Origin: Clostridiales bacterium
Lineage (GTDB): Bacteria > Bacillota > Clostridia > Christensenellales > Aristaeellaceae
Assembly: GCA_012521895.1 (NCBI GenBank)
Contig: JAAYLK010000018.1
Coordinates: 1-64,000 of the forward strand
Length of the DNA stretch: 64,000 nt
Direction of reading: 5' to 3'
Positions 24,190 to 31,646 of the stretch are shown in pieces. The position numbers and the translations under genes are program-made. Each line of letters opens with the position of its first letter. The first letter of the stretch is position 1. The notes under the pieces were generated by a model. The model was given only the letters and a program-made list of their open reading frames with translations, was not told the DNA's origin and did no database searches.

Positions 24190-24582
24190 ATCGTCACCGC
24201 CTTTCAATCAATCCGGGCTGACAGCCTAAGCCATCAGCCCAATGCACGCCGGCCCCTCCTACCATAATTGACGTGCTGCCTTCCTCGAGGTCTCTATGCT
24301 CGCCGTTCTTTCAATCCTGCCCACGGTTTTTAATCGGCAGGTATCAGCAAATGGTCGCTCCCAGGCGCCTTCCGCAGCGCTTTTTGCGCTCCTTCCGGCG
24401 CTTCCGTAGTCCTTTTTGTGGTTCCATTGGGTTTTCCCATTAAACCTGACCGATTTTTTGCCCGGTAACTGCGCACGAACCGGGGTCGCAGGCGAACCCG
24501 CATGCCCCCTGGGGGGTGCCACAGTACCTTTTCGCCTGGAGGGTACGCCTCCCGGCCCTGCTGATGCGGGGGAGGTGAAATA
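24190..24582. other. About 390 bases without a confident gene; candidate cos/packaging region
   Basis: No frame here combines a ribosome site with a convincing product. A 36-codon minus frame (24330-24440, MGKPNGTTKRTTEAPEGAQ..) looks protein-like but lacks a good site; two longer frames are GC-driven. The stretch has several short inverted repeats (CGCAGCGC...GCGCTCC; CCCCCTGGGGGG at 24502-24513). In lambda-type phages the packaging site lies just before the small terminase gene, so this is the natural place for cos. That is inference from position. Confidence 0.45.
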
Positions 24583-24586
24583 GAAA

Positions 24587-24623
24587 AGGCCCGTCCCACG
24601 GTTGTCACTCCGCAGGACGGGCT
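24587..24623 (-). terminator. Rho-independent terminator after the 87-residue gene
   Basis: On the minus strand AGCCCGTCC (24623-24615) pairs with GGACGGGCC(T) (24596-24587) around an 18-base loop, then TTTTCTATTT follows. It ends transcripts from the methyltransferase gene pair before the packaging region, so terS probably needs its own promoter or an antitermination mechanism. Confidence 0.75.
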
Positions 24624-24708
24624 GTTGAAGTATTACTATCGGGGAATGAGCGATGGTATGAGTGTGTTGAGTGTCGCACACGCCTCTATGCAGGTCGATG
24701 TATTGTCG

Positions 24709-24972
24709 TTACATGCGAAGGATGCCTCGCTCAAGGTTCTTCACTTCAGCTGTCAGCTGCTTTACGCGGATGTATTCCTTCTCTGTCACGATGTAAGGAC
24801 TCATCCTATCTGATTGATGCGCGTATACCGTGGCCTTTCGCTCGTTCTCGTTCCACACCTCCACGCGCCTGCCTTTACATAGGGCTGCGCTGGCCTTGCG
24901 TGCTGATGATGTTACCATCAGGACGGTGCGCTTTGCGCAATCGCAGATAACGAAGGTGTTGTACTTAGCCAT
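24709..24972 (-). CDS. Small phage protein (87 aa), unknown
   Basis: ATG 24972 overlaps the end of the methyltransferase gene; an ATG at 24978 is also in frame. The protein starts MAKYNTFVICDCAKRTVLMVTSSARKASAAL and has a basic middle (KGRRVEVWNENERKATVY) and a C-terminal helix (KEYIRVKQLTAEVKNLERGIL). Short strand-helix-basic layout could bind nucleic acid, but no family is recognized. It shares an operon with the methyltransferase and is followed by a terminator. Confidence 0.65.
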   Translation of the reverse strand: MAKYNTFVICDCAKRTVLMVTSSARKASAALCKGRRVEVWNENERKATVYAHQSDRMSPYIVTEKEYIRVKQLTAEVKNLERGILRM

Positions 24973-26242
24973 TGGCATGCACCGCGCTTTCCCCGGTTAA
25001 TGTTTCCCATCTGCGTATGATGACGTCGCAGTATTTAGGATCCAGTTCCATCATGAAGCATGTCCGGTCCATCTGCTCAGCCGCGATGATCGCTGTGCCT
25101 GATCCGCCGAAAGGATCGACGATGATGTCTCCTGGCTTGCTGGAGTTCTTGATCGCCTCTCCCCACAGTTCAATCGGTTTCATGGTCGGATGCTCAGGGC
25201 TTGAGCGCGGGCGTTTGAACTCCCATACATCGTTAAGGTTTCTCTCGCCGTTGAATGAGGATGTCCTGCCTTCTTTCCATCCGTACCACAATGGTTCATA
25301 GCGCCTGTGATAGTTACTTCGACCAAGAACAAAGGCGTCTTTGACCCAGACGATGGTTCCGCTCCAATGGTAGCCGTTAGCGCGCATGGCCTTATCGAGC
25401 GTTGGCCACTCTCTTGTCCCGAGGCAACAGTACATGTCGCCCTGCAGCCTGGGGGAAACCGCCGATACAAATGCGTCCAGAAAGGCAGCAAAGTTATCGG
25501 CGCTCATGTTGTCGTTCATTATCCCCTCGCGTTGCCTGCATAAGGGATTTGATTTGCCTCCGATCGCCACATTCCATGGGGGATCTGTGACGCACATTAT
25601 CGCTGTTTTACCAGAAAACAAAGCATCAATGTCTGATGGCTTTGTGCTGTCCCCGCACATCAAGCGGTGGCGTCCAAGCTCCCATATATCGCCAGGTTTG
25701 ACAATCGGTGCTGTGATTTCCTCGATTGCCACGCTGACGTCAAAGCCATCGTCGGCCACCTCTGTCTCCTGGCGCGTTGGTTGATTACCGCTCTGCTCGT
25801 GTGCACATCTGTTCGCCGGATCGTTGGTATTGATTTGCTGAAGCACCATCGCGCCGTTGGCGATCAGGCTTTCCAGCATTCCGTCGTCAAATCCCGGAAT
25901 ATCCAGGTCGTCCTTGAGGCTTCCTATCAATTCGTCAATGGCGTCCAGATCGTCCATGCCAAGTGAAAAGATTCGGTTGTCAGCCAGCATCAGCTTTTTC
26001 TTCTCGTTGTCTGACAGCTCACTCACGACATAGCAGTCCGCTGTGTCATGGCCCAGGGCCAGCAGGGTGTCATACAAACCGTTTCCTGCCAGGATGGTAT
26101 GCTGCTCGTCCACCACGATAGGGCGGATCTGTCCGAACATTTCAACAGAGCGTTTGAACTCAGCGATCTGCTCCGGTGTGTGCATGCGCACGTTGCGCTG
26201 TGGACGCTTGAGTTGGTCAAGCGGCAGCTGCGTGATCTTCAT
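24965..26242 (-). CDS. ParB-like domain plus beta-class DNA methyltransferase
   Basis: Residues 1-100 form a ParB/Srx-type domain (LDQLKRPQRNVRMHTPEQ, FGQIRPIVVDEQHTILAGNG). Residues 185-425 form an N4/N6-type DNA methyltransferase with DPPW (220-223) placed before the SAM motif FGGSGT (about 378-383), the order of beta-class enzymes. The linker HPTMKPIELWGEAIKNSSKPGDIIVDPF is classical. No restriction endonuclease is adjacent, so this is an orphan phage methylase, likely for protection of phage DNA or for regulation. The start overlaps the small hydrophobic gene by ATGA. Confidence 0.92.
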   Translation of the reverse strand: MKITQLPLDQLKRPQRNVRMHTPEQIAEFKRSVEMFGQIRPIVVDEQHTILAGNGLYDTLLALGHDTADCYVVSELSDNEKKKLMLADNRIFSLGMDDLDAIDELIGSLKDDLDIPGFDDGMLESLIANGAMVLQQINTNDPANRCAHEQSGNQPTRQETEVADDGFDVSVAIEEITAPIVKPGDIWELGRHRLMCGDSTKPSDIDALFSGKTAIMCVTDPPWNVAIGGKSNPLCRQREGIMNDNMSADNFAAFLDAFVSAVSPRLQGDMYCCLGTREWPTLDKAMRANGYHWSGTIVWVKDAFVLGRSNYHRRYEPLWYGWKEGRTSSFNGERNLNDVWEFKRPRSSPEHPTMKPIELWGEAIKNSSKPGDIIVDPFGGSGTAIIAAEQMDRTCFMMELDPKYCDVIIRRWETLTGESAVHANG

Positions 26243-26370
26243 GCTGCCACCGCCTTTCTGGCGATGGTCTGTAGGAAAAGCCTTCCAGCATTGACTGTGT
26301 AGGCAAAAAATAGCGTCGCGTTCGTCATGAGCGCGGCGCAGATGATGTCCGATGCAATACCCAATATCAT
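26239..26370 (-). CDS. Small hydrophobic protein (43 aa)
   Basis: ATG 26370 has AGAGGAGG upstream at about eight bases, and its TGA overlaps the methyltransferase ATG. It encodes 43 residues with one likely membrane segment (ILGIASDIICAALMTNATLFFAYTV, positions 2-26 approximately) and a basic tail (RKAVAA). It may be a membrane peptide or merely a leader for translational coupling. The frame stays open upstream of the ATG and contains a partial copy of part of this gene 129 bases away. Confidence 0.6.
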   Translation of the reverse strand: MILGIASDIICAALMTNATLFFAYTVNAGRLFLQTIARKAVAA

Positions 26371-26470
26371 ATACTGGGCCTCCTCTTTTTCCGCATTTCC
26401 CGCATCCATATCATGTTGGCGTATGTGATATGGCCGGAATAGCGTCGCGCAAGGAGTGAGCGCGGCGCAG
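26310..26470. repeat. Pair of imperfect 32-bp direct repeats, 129 bp apart
   Basis: Copy 1 (26310-26341) and copy 2 (26439-26470) both read ATAGCGTCGCG, eight variable bases, then GAGCGCGGCGCAG. The offset is 129 bases, 43 codons. The conserved flanks around a variable core suggest a partial duplication of coding sequence or a two-copy binding site. Confidence 0.6.
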
Positions 26471-26497
26471 GAATTTACCTCCTTCCAAAATTGATAA

Positions 26498-26519
26498 CGG
26501 CCCCGCTTGTGCAGGGCCG
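26498..26519 (-). terminator. Hairpin after the early-operon regulator gene
   Basis: CGGCCC and GGGCCG pair around a ten-base loop (minus-strand order 26519 to 26498) and are followed by TTATCAATTTT. It lies 35 bases after the stop of the ArpU/sigma-like gene. It probably ends the early transcript, although the U tract is interrupted. Confidence 0.5.
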
Positions 26520-26553
26520 CTGACCATGGTAGAACTTTACAACTTATAGATTA

Positions 26554-27000
26554 TCACAGTTTGTCGGAACATTCGGAACAGATTTCACAGTCGTGTTCGG
26601 CTTTTTCGCTTTCCTTGAGGTAGCGGTAGCAGGCTTGCTTCACGCTGCCCTCGGTATTGTTGCCGCCGATGGCAGCCGCCACTTCGCTCCAGCTCTTGAG
26701 GTCAACGAAGCGCAGGACGAAGATCAGCCGGGTTTGCGTATCCTCGATACAGCGCAGGTAGAGTTCCAGTTTGGCCTTTTCACGGTCGTACTCCTGCCGG
26801 TCTGCCTCAATCTTTTCCAGCAGGTCCACCAGCTCGGCCACGCCATCGCCCACCTTGTCCGCAGGGCCGGGGCTTCCGGGCATCCCGCTGAGCTTGGGGG
26901 TGATGTTGGTCAGGCGAGCCCTCAGCTGCTCCAGGCGGCGTTCGTCCCGCTGGATCAGCTTGTCCAGGTAGTAGAGCTGGGAGAGGTGCTTGAGGTTCAT
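26554..27000 (-). CDS. Phage late-type regulator, sigma-70 region 4-like (ArpU/DUF1492 type)
   Basis: ATG 27000 with AGGAGCATT upstream gives 148 residues; the longer frame to 27201 lies inside the neighbouring gene. The N-terminus is a coiled coil (YYLDKLIQRDERRLEQLRARL). The C-terminal part (ELYLRCIEDTQTRLIFVLRFVDLKSWSEVAAAIGGNN) resembles sigma region 4 and phage late-transcription activators that contain I.D...R..L..R......W..IA. Its place at the end of the early block, before packaging genes, fits control of late transcription. Four cysteines near the C-terminus (CEICSEC) are unusual. Confidence 0.78.
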   Translation of the reverse strand: MNLKHLSQLYYLDKLIQRDERRLEQLRARLTNITPKLSGMPGSPGPADKVGDGVAELVDLLEKIEADRQEYDREKAKLELYLRCIEDTQTRLIFVLRFVDLKSWSEVAAAIGGNNTEGSVKQACYRYLKESEKAEHDCEICSECSDKL

Positions 27001-27043
27001 GCGGCAAATGCTCCTGCTGTGATGTTGACAGCGCAAAGGCTGT

Positions 27044-27499
27044 TCAGGCGGTTTCGTCATCCTCAAAGGGGAGGGGCGTATCATCCAGTTCCATGTCAAT
27101 CTCATCGTCTTCCAGCAGGCCGCTGGAACTGCGCTCATCATCAAACAGGCTGGTTTGGTTCTTGGGGATGGGCTTGAGGCTGTACTCGCCCCAGTCCTCA
27201 TCCCAGATCAGCTCGCTGCCCGAGGGGATGGCGCCCTTGTCCTCGTCGGTGATTTGGATTTGCGTCTTGACCTTATGACGAATATTGGGGATGGCCCCAT
27301 CCCGATAGCCTCCCTGGCCGTCCGGGATGGCAGCGTTGACCAGTTCGATTCCCAGGGCGACGGCCATCTTGGCTGTGTTGCAAGCCGTACCCTGCATGCG
27401 AAGTAGGGTACGCTTGAGCAGCTGGTCAATCTGCTGGCGCAGGGTGCTCATGACCGGGCTTTCCATGTTTAGGGGAATCCTGGCGAAGTTGTTTTCCAT
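27044..27499 (-). CDS. Acidic phage protein (151 aa), unknown
   Basis: A 151-residue product starts MENNFARIPLNMESPVMSTLRQQIDQLLKRTLLRM and ends with a very acidic tail (DDEIDMELDDTPLPFEDDETA). The middle has beta segments (AIPSGSELIWDEDWGEYSLKP). The acidic tail resembles SSB-type C-terminal tails and could recruit replication or recombination proteins, but I recognize no family. It precedes the ArpU-like gene and follows rusA. Confidence 0.65.
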   Translation of the reverse strand: MENNFARIPLNMESPVMSTLRQQIDQLLKRTLLRMQGTACNTAKMAVALGIELVNAAIPDGQGGYRDGAIPNIRHKVKTQIQITDEDKGAIPSGSELIWDEDWGEYSLKPIPKNQTSLFDDERSSSGLLEDDEIDMELDDTPLPFEDDETA

Positions 27500-27512
27500 G
27501 GGGTGCTCCTTT

Positions 27513-27923
27513 CTATTCGGCGTGGCCGATCTTCACGATGATGCGGGGGCGGTCGGAGTAGAACTTCTGCACGGTGCAGTCCACGATCTGGGTGTCGTCC
27601 CAGTAGGCCAGCTTGTTCAGCGCGTCGCTGACGACCTTGCCCACATTGTCCCAGTCGGGCTTTTTCATGGGCCGGATCTCGCCCTTAGCCATGGCGGCCC
27701 GCTTGGCCTTGGATGCGGAGGCCGGAATCAGGTACTCGGCCCGGACTTCCATGCGCAGGGGCTGCTTGTCATCAAAGCGGTGGTCGTGACACTGGCGGCG
27801 GTACTCGGTCTTGATCAGGTTCTCGTAGAGGACAGTGGCCTGGGGAGTATAGGTGCCAAAGCGGGTCACCCGCTGGCGGGCCTTGCCCACCGGCTCACCC
27901 AGGACGGTGAAGGTGATGGTCAT
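27513..27923 (-). CDS. rusA: RusA-family Holliday junction resolvase
   Basis: The 136-residue protein starts MTITFTVLGEPVGKARQRVTRFG and carries the RusA active-site region KPDWDNVGKVVSDALNKLAYWDDTQIVD, with the Asp residues (DWDN and DD) that bind metal. RusA cuts four-way junctions formed during phage recombination or replication, before packaging. The gene overlaps the preceding 51-residue zinc protein by ATGA. Length is normal for the family. Confidence 0.92.
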   Translation of the reverse strand: MTITFTVLGEPVGKARQRVTRFGTYTPQATVLYENLIKTEYRRQCHDHRFDDKQPLRMEVRAEYLIPASASKAKRAAMAKGEIRPMKKPDWDNVGKVVSDALNKLAYWDDTQIVDCTVQKFYSDRPRIIVKIGHAE

Positions 27924-28075
27924 GGCATGCTCACCTCCCAGGGTTCCTTGTTTCCGCAGTTCCAGCAGACATAGAGAACGGTGCGCCGGCTCTGGTCCTG
28001 GTCATCATGCAGGTGGCCCTTCTTGGCCACCATGCTCATGCCGCACTTGGGGCAGCGTGGGCCGTCATTGCTCAT
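27920..28075 (-). CDS. Small zinc-ribbon protein (51 aa)
   Basis: ATG 28075 lies inside the end of the preceding gene and the TGA overlaps the rusA ATG. The product has CPKC (residues 8-11) and CWNC (37-40) knuckles around a basic loop (GHLHDDQDQSRR), the spacing of a treble-clef or rubredoxin-type zinc ribbon. Probably binds nucleic acid or protein in the early operon. Function unknown. Confidence 0.75.
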   Translation of the reverse strand: MSNDGPRCPKCGMSMVAKKGHLHDDQDQSRRTVLYVCWNCGNKEPWEVSMP

Positions 28076-28286
28076 GAGGTGCCTCCCTTGGCCTCAGCCG
28101 TGCCGGGGCGGTGATTTTCTGATAAGCCTCAACGTAGGACTTCATCAGCACGCCGGCCTTCTCGGCCAGGGCGTTGAGCTCAACCGTGAGCTCCATCATC
28201 TGCTTGATGTAGACCTCGTCGGTTTCCAACAGCTTCTTGGACTCGAACGGCTTGAGCAGGTCGGTGACTGGAATGGGCTTGCTCAT
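28065..28286 (-). CDS. Small helical phage protein (73 aa)
   Basis: The frame starts at ATG 28286 overlapping the previous stop and ends in TGA overlapping the zinc-ribbon ATG. The protein is mostly one long helix (DEVYIKQMMELTVELNALAEKAGVLMKSYVEAYQK). No family recognized; it belongs to a series of translationally coupled small early genes. Confidence 0.68.
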   Translation of the reverse strand: MSKPIPVTDLLKPFESKKLLETDEVYIKQMMELTVELNALAEKAGVLMKSYVEAYQKITAPARLRPREAPHEQ

Positions 28287-28441
28287 GACTTGGCCCCGCC
28301 TTTCAGCTGGTTCCGCAGGTGGTCGATTTCCCGCTGCTGATCAGCGATTTTCTTATGCAGCTCCTTGATGGTCTGCTCCTGGGCTTCGGCCCGCTTGCGG
28401 GCGTCGGTGTCCATTAGTTCCCTAAACTCTTCCAGGTTCAT
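28283..28441 (-). CDS. Small coiled-coil protein (52 aa)
   Basis: ATG 28441 is preceded by GAGAGGG. The 52 residues read MNLEEFRELMDTDARKRAEA and then a long heptad-like helix (QTIKELHKKIADQQREIDHL). It is a coiled-coil peptide that may pair with the neighbouring helical protein. The coupled start and stop on both sides support expression. Confidence 0.68.
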   Translation of the reverse strand: MNLEEFRELMDTDARKRAEAQEQTIKELHKKIADQQREIDHLRNQLKGGAKS

Positions 28442-28700
28442 TGGCTTTCCCTCTCTTTCTGAATTGGTCAGGTTGGGCGCAGCTGCCCCAGTGGGGCGTG
28501 CGGCCCATGCCGCTGGCTTCCTCGGGGATGCCGTGCAGCTCGCAGCGCTTTAGCTCTCCGGCGTGGGTGAGGATGCGCTGGCTGCCCTCGTCGCTTTGCC
28601 AGTAAAGCTGCAGCCTGGCATCACAGGGCATGGTCCGGCCGGCCTTGGTCTTCATCCAGATGATGGGCTTCCCACAAGCGCGGCAGGTGGATTCGTTCAC
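28422..28700 (-). CDS. Small zinc-binding protein (92 aa)
   Basis: The protein starts MNESTCRACGKPIIWMKTKAGRTMPCDA: Cys6 and Cys9 with Cys26 suggest a zinc site, followed by His-rich residues (THAGELKRCELHGIPEE). CxxCgk..iW..T..Gk.mPcD is a pattern of small phage and plasmid proteins with unknown role. It overlaps the next gene by 20 bases. Confidence 0.72.
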   Translation of the reverse strand: MNESTCRACGKPIIWMKTKAGRTMPCDARLQLYWQSDEGSQRILTHAGELKRCELHGIPEEASGMGRTPHWGSCAQPDQFRKRGKANEPGRV

Positions 28701-28948
28701 AGGGTGTCACCTTCTTTCTGACGGGCCAGGTACTCCTCGCCGAACCTGCAGGGGGATTCACAGGAGGGGCAGGCCGCCCCGTCCGTGTGATATCCGCGAT
28801 CGCAGAGAAGTTCTTTGAGCTTGCGCAATGGGCGCTTGGCCTGGGCCGTGTGGTTCTTGGGGGCTTGGTCGCCGGAGAGCCTGTCATCGGCAAAGCGCTT
28901 GGTGGGCAGGTTTCCCCGGCGCACATTCTTGGTACGGCGGCCGCTCAT
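28697..28948 (-). CDS. Small cysteine-containing phage protein (83 aa)
   Basis: ATG 28948 overlaps the stop of the zinc-ribbon gene (ATGA); a longer frame to 28990 is inside that gene. The N-terminal half is very basic (MSGRRTKNVRRGNLPTKR). The C-terminal half carries CDRGYHTDGAACPSCESPC, with four Cys and one His that could form a zinc site. Unknown role, perhaps nucleic-acid binding. Confidence 0.68.
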   Translation of the reverse strand: MSGRRTKNVRRGNLPTKRFADDRLSGDQAPKNHTAQAKRPLRKLKELLCDRGYHTDGAACPSCESPCRFGEEYLARQKEGDTL

Positions 28949-29127
28949 GCCTTCTTGGGCTTGGGCTTGGGCTTGAAGCGCTTCTGGCACTTCTTGCAGG
29001 TGTAGGCGGTGGCCGAGTTGGCTTTTAGGACACTTCCGCAGTCCGGGCAGACGCGCCTGGCCACGGTGTTCAGGCGCTCCCGCTGGGCGCGGCGCCGGAT
29101 GGTCCTTGCTAAACTGCTCATGTTCAC
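28945..29127 (-). CDS. Small zinc-ribbon protein (60 aa)
   Basis: The product contains RRVCPDCGSVLKANSATAYTCKKCQKRF: CPDC and CKKC separated by 15 residues, the classic zinc-ribbon spacing. The basic N-terminus (RTIRRRAQRERL) and the Lys-Pro C-terminus (KPKPKPKK) support nucleic-acid binding. It is one of four or five Cys-rich mini-proteins in 1.3 kb. Confidence 0.75.
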   Translation of the reverse strand: MNMSSLARTIRRRAQRERLNTVARRVCPDCGSVLKANSATAYTCKKCQKRFKPKPKPKKA

Positions 29128-29336
29128 TCTCTCACTTTCACGTATTCGATGTCTTGCATGCGGATAACGATTTCCTCTCCAAGCTCGTTCTGAATGTATA
29201 CGGGGGCATCGTCCTGTCCATACAGCAATTTTCGCTGTACAGCATCTGCATATTCCCCCTTTACGGTCATTTCCATTGTCACGCCTGTTCTTGTTCGTAA
29301 AGTCATGACATACAACTCATCATCGTGGATTTCCAT
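29124..29336 (-). CDS. Small beta-rich phage protein (70 aa)
   Basis: It starts at ATG 29336 just upstream of the previous gene's stop, with AAAAGGAGGTCAAG in the overlap as ribosome site. It has alternating strands (ELYVMTLRTRTGVTMEMTVKG, APVYIQNELGEEIVIRMQDIEYVKVRE). The ending IEYVKV is typical of small Sm-like or OB-like barrels, but no family is clear. Confidence 0.68.
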   Translation of the reverse strand: MEIHDDELYVMTLRTRTGVTMEMTVKGEYADAVQRKLLYGQDDAPVYIQNELGEEIVIRMQDIEYVKVRE

Positions 29337-29769
29337 TCTTGACCTCCTTTTGATCAGCCCGTTCCTTGAAATAGGCGGCGGCTTCCTTGATGGCTTCTTC
29401 CTTGGTGACGCCGGGCTTGAGGCCGGTCATCCACCAGGGCGGCAGCGGGGTCTCGCTGTCCTGGTTGCGCCAGAGGTGCAGGCAGTTGGGATGGTTGTTG
29501 ACATAATCTTCCTCCCGGGGGTGGTACTGGATGACTGTTTCCTCCGGGTGAAAGAACATGCGCTTGACCTCAGCCATCTCTTCCCAGGTTGGGATGCGAT
29601 TCTTGAAGCTCACGCTCACATGGTCCCAACCGCCGCCCCAGGAAAAGATGACGGCGGCAGGCTGCGCCTTCTTGGTGCTGGCTAGCTCAGCCCAGGCTCG
29701 CCCGCCATCGGGGGCAAGGTCCAGGATCATCAGCCTGGGTTGAAGTTTGATTTGTTCAATGGTTTTCAT
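29320..29769 (-). CDS. Conserved phage protein with WGGGWDHVSVS motif (149 aa)
   Basis: ATG 29769 follows AGGAGGCG; an upstream ATG (29853) is inside the previous gene. The middle segment (FSWGGGWDHVSVSFKNRIPTWEEM), then KRMFFHPEETVIQYHPREEDYVNNHPNCLHLWR, is a well-conserved block in many Firmicutes phages, with W/H/P residues that look catalytic or metal-binding. I associate it with a DUF7694-like family; function is unknown. Confidence 0.75.
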   Translation of the reverse strand: MKTIEQIKLQPRLMILDLAPDGGRAWAELASTKKAQPAAVIFSWGGGWDHVSVSFKNRIPTWEEMAEVKRMFFHPEETVIQYHPREEDYVNNHPNCLHLWRNQDSETPLPPWWMTGLKPGVTKEEAIKEAAAYFKERADQKEVKNGNPR

Positions 29770-30008
29770 GCTTGCGCCTCCTTCCTGGCTTTCAGTTGCT
29801 CCCGATGCGATTGGTTCAGCGTTTGAATCCAGCCGGTGATGGTCTTGAGGCATTCAGCCTCGTACACGGTGTTGTCCCTGGGGAAGAAAGCGAAGCCGCG
29901 CCAGGACGTCCTTGGGGTGAATGGCATAGACTTTTGTCTTGCGTGGCTTGAGCGGATACACTGCCGCAGGGTAATCCACTTTCCGGGCATCAATACAGGT
30001 TCGGTCAT
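29766..30008 (-). CDS. Small phage protein (80 aa), reading frame possibly disrupted
   Basis: The start overlaps the methyltransferase stop and the stop overlaps the next gene's ATG, so the boundaries look natural. The C-terminal half (FFPRDNTVYEAECLKTITGWIQTLNQS) is protein-like. The middle (residues 8-35, rich in Ser, Arg, Pro, Cys) reads poorly. A different frame over the same bases gives IDARKVDYPAAVY followed by KTKVYAIHPKDVLA, which looks more natural. Two compensating single-base indels would join the good parts. It may be a decaying gene, a sequence error, or simply an odd protein. Confidence 0.5.
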   Translation of the reverse strand: MTEPVLMPGKWITLRQCIRSSHARQKSMPFTPRTSWRGFAFFPRDNTVYEAECLKTITGWIQTLNQSHREQLKARKEAQA

Positions 30009-31585
30009 GCTCCGGCCTCCAATCTCAGCATCTGGCTGGCATCGGTCAGGAAGTAGTCCGGCCGGGCCAGGACGCGGTTGTAGCTTTCCTCGCCCTCAAA
30101 GCTGTCAATGACCGCCTTTTCCTCGGCGTCCAGGTCCTTGTAGCGCTTCTTGCCATAGGAGGGCGGCAGCCAGTTTTTGCCCCGGGCAGCGAACAGATTG
30201 AACTTCTGAATCACATCCATGTCGGTGAACTTGATATGGCAGGTGCCCTTCTTGTACAGGGTGACCTCGAAGTATTTGCAGGGGATGTTGCGGTTCTGGC
30301 CTTCGTTGTCCACGGCATCCTGAACGACCTCCCCAGCGTGGCGCAGGCTTGTGGTCAGACCGCCGTCCAGGTAGTCAAACACCTTCTCGATATCCGACAG
30401 CTTCTGGCCTGTCTGGAAGTTCAGGCGGAAGCCGCCCTTGCCATTCCAGCGGTCTTCCAGGCCGTACATGGGTATGATGACCTTCTTGTTGACAGCGAAG
30501 GCGTCATTGGTGCGCCAGCCGTTGAAGTAGTGCCGGTTCTGGCTGTTTTCATCCCAGTGGTACTTGCGCGTCCAGTCATCAAAGAGGTCCATGATGGTCT
30601 TTTCGATACCGCCGATGACCTCTTTGCTCAGCTCGTGCTGGAGGGTGAGGATGTTGTAGGCGCTGAACTCGTAATCCCGCAGCTCGCTCAAGCGCCGGTG
30701 CAGGTCGGATTGCAGGTTGCTGGTCAGCTGCTTAACGAATTCCGGCTGGCTGAACAGGGCTTCCCAGTACTTGTAGCGCACCTGCTCAACAAAGCGGTTG
30801 ACGCTGGCGCTGTTATGCTTCTCTCCGTGGATGTTTAGCTCAAGGATGCTCTGCGAATAGGCGTCCTTTTTCAGGCTGCTTTGCAGCAGCTTCCTCATGC
30901 CTTGCCATTCCCGGATCAGTTTGACGCCGCAGGCCAGCTCGTAGTTGTAGTGGTCAACAATGGCTTCCCGCCAGTCCCCCTTGATGATGTGCCCCATATC
31001 GTCCCGCTCCACTTCGCGGATCGGCGTGGCCTTGCGCAAATCGGCCATTAGGTCACTGGTGCTTTCCTGATATTCGATGGTCGCTTTGACCATGTACACG
31101 CGCACCCGGGCGCTTCGTTCGGCCTGCTCAAAGGCATAGCCCAGGTCGGTGATGCTGTGCTCATCGGCGCTATCCAGGGCCTTGAGCAGCTCCTTGCGGG
31201 CGAAGGTGTAGGGGTTCTCAATGGTCTCTGCGTTCAACAGGCAGACCACCTGGCCGCCGCGGCGAATCATCCGCAGGGCCTTCAGCAGGTGGCGGTCGCC
31301 CTCAAAGAAGGGCGGGTTCATCAAAATGAGGTCGTATTGCTTGTGTGTCTCATAGGTCAGAAAGTCATCGTGCACCACCCGGAAGCCCTTGCCCTTGAGG
31401 ATGTGGCACAGGTTTTCATCCAACTCCACACAGTCAATTTGCCCTCGGGCGCGGTCGTTTCCGCCGTAGGAACGGCCGGACAGGCGGGTCACCACCGCCT
31501 TTGCCAGGTCGCCCTTGCCAGCGGAGGGCTCCAGAACATCCTGGATCAACGTCCAGTCGATGCCTTCCAGCATCTTGGCCGCCAC
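30005..31585 (-). CDS. DNA methyltransferase, DUF4942 type, with amber codon upstream of the apparent start
   Basis: The uninterrupted frame begins at GTG 31585 without a ribosome site and gives 526 residues. SAM motif EPSAGKG (19-25) and catalytic NPPF (90-93) define an N6-adenine-type methyltransferase. The remainder (about 200-526, with WRTNDAFAVNKKVIIPMYGL and KYFEVTLYKKGTCHIKF) matches the DUF4942 C-terminal domain. Upstream, the same frame runs from ATG 31654, which overlaps the parB stop, through an in-frame TAG at 31621-31619, and then GFYPTPAQV, the motif that normally begins this family. The gene is therefore probably interrupted by a nonsense codon. Confidence 0.8.
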   Translation of the reverse strand: MAAKMLEGIDWTLIQDVLEPSAGKGDLAKAVVTRLSGRSYGGNDRARGQIDCVELDENLCHILKGKGFRVVHDDFLTYETHKQYDLILMNPPFFEGDRHLLKALRMIRRGGQVVCLLNAETIENPYTFARKELLKALDSADEHSITDLGYAFEQAERSARVRVYMVKATIEYQESTSDLMADLRKATPIREVERDDMGHIIKGDWREAIVDHYNYELACGVKLIREWQGMRKLLQSSLKKDAYSQSILELNIHGEKHNSASVNRFVEQVRYKYWEALFSQPEFVKQLTSNLQSDLHRRLSELRDYEFSAYNILTLQHELSKEVIGGIEKTIMDLFDDWTRKYHWDENSQNRHYFNGWRTNDAFAVNKKVIIPMYGLEDRWNGKGGFRLNFQTGQKLSDIEKVFDYLDGGLTTSLRHAGEVVQDAVDNEGQNRNIPCKYFEVTLYKKGTCHIKFTDMDVIQKFNLFAARGKNWLPPSYGKKRYKDLDAEEKAVIDSFEGEESYNRVLARPDYFLTDASQMLRLEAGA

Positions 31586-31646
31586 CTGGGCGGGAGTGGG
31601 GTAGAAGCCCCGCTCCGCCTAGCGGCTCTCGGTCAAGGAGAGCGCA

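Noticed and set aside
24259-24681. 140-codon minus-strand frame across the region before terS
   Set aside because: It runs over a perfect terminator (24,587-24,623), has no ribosome site, and contains only basic, low-complexity stretches.
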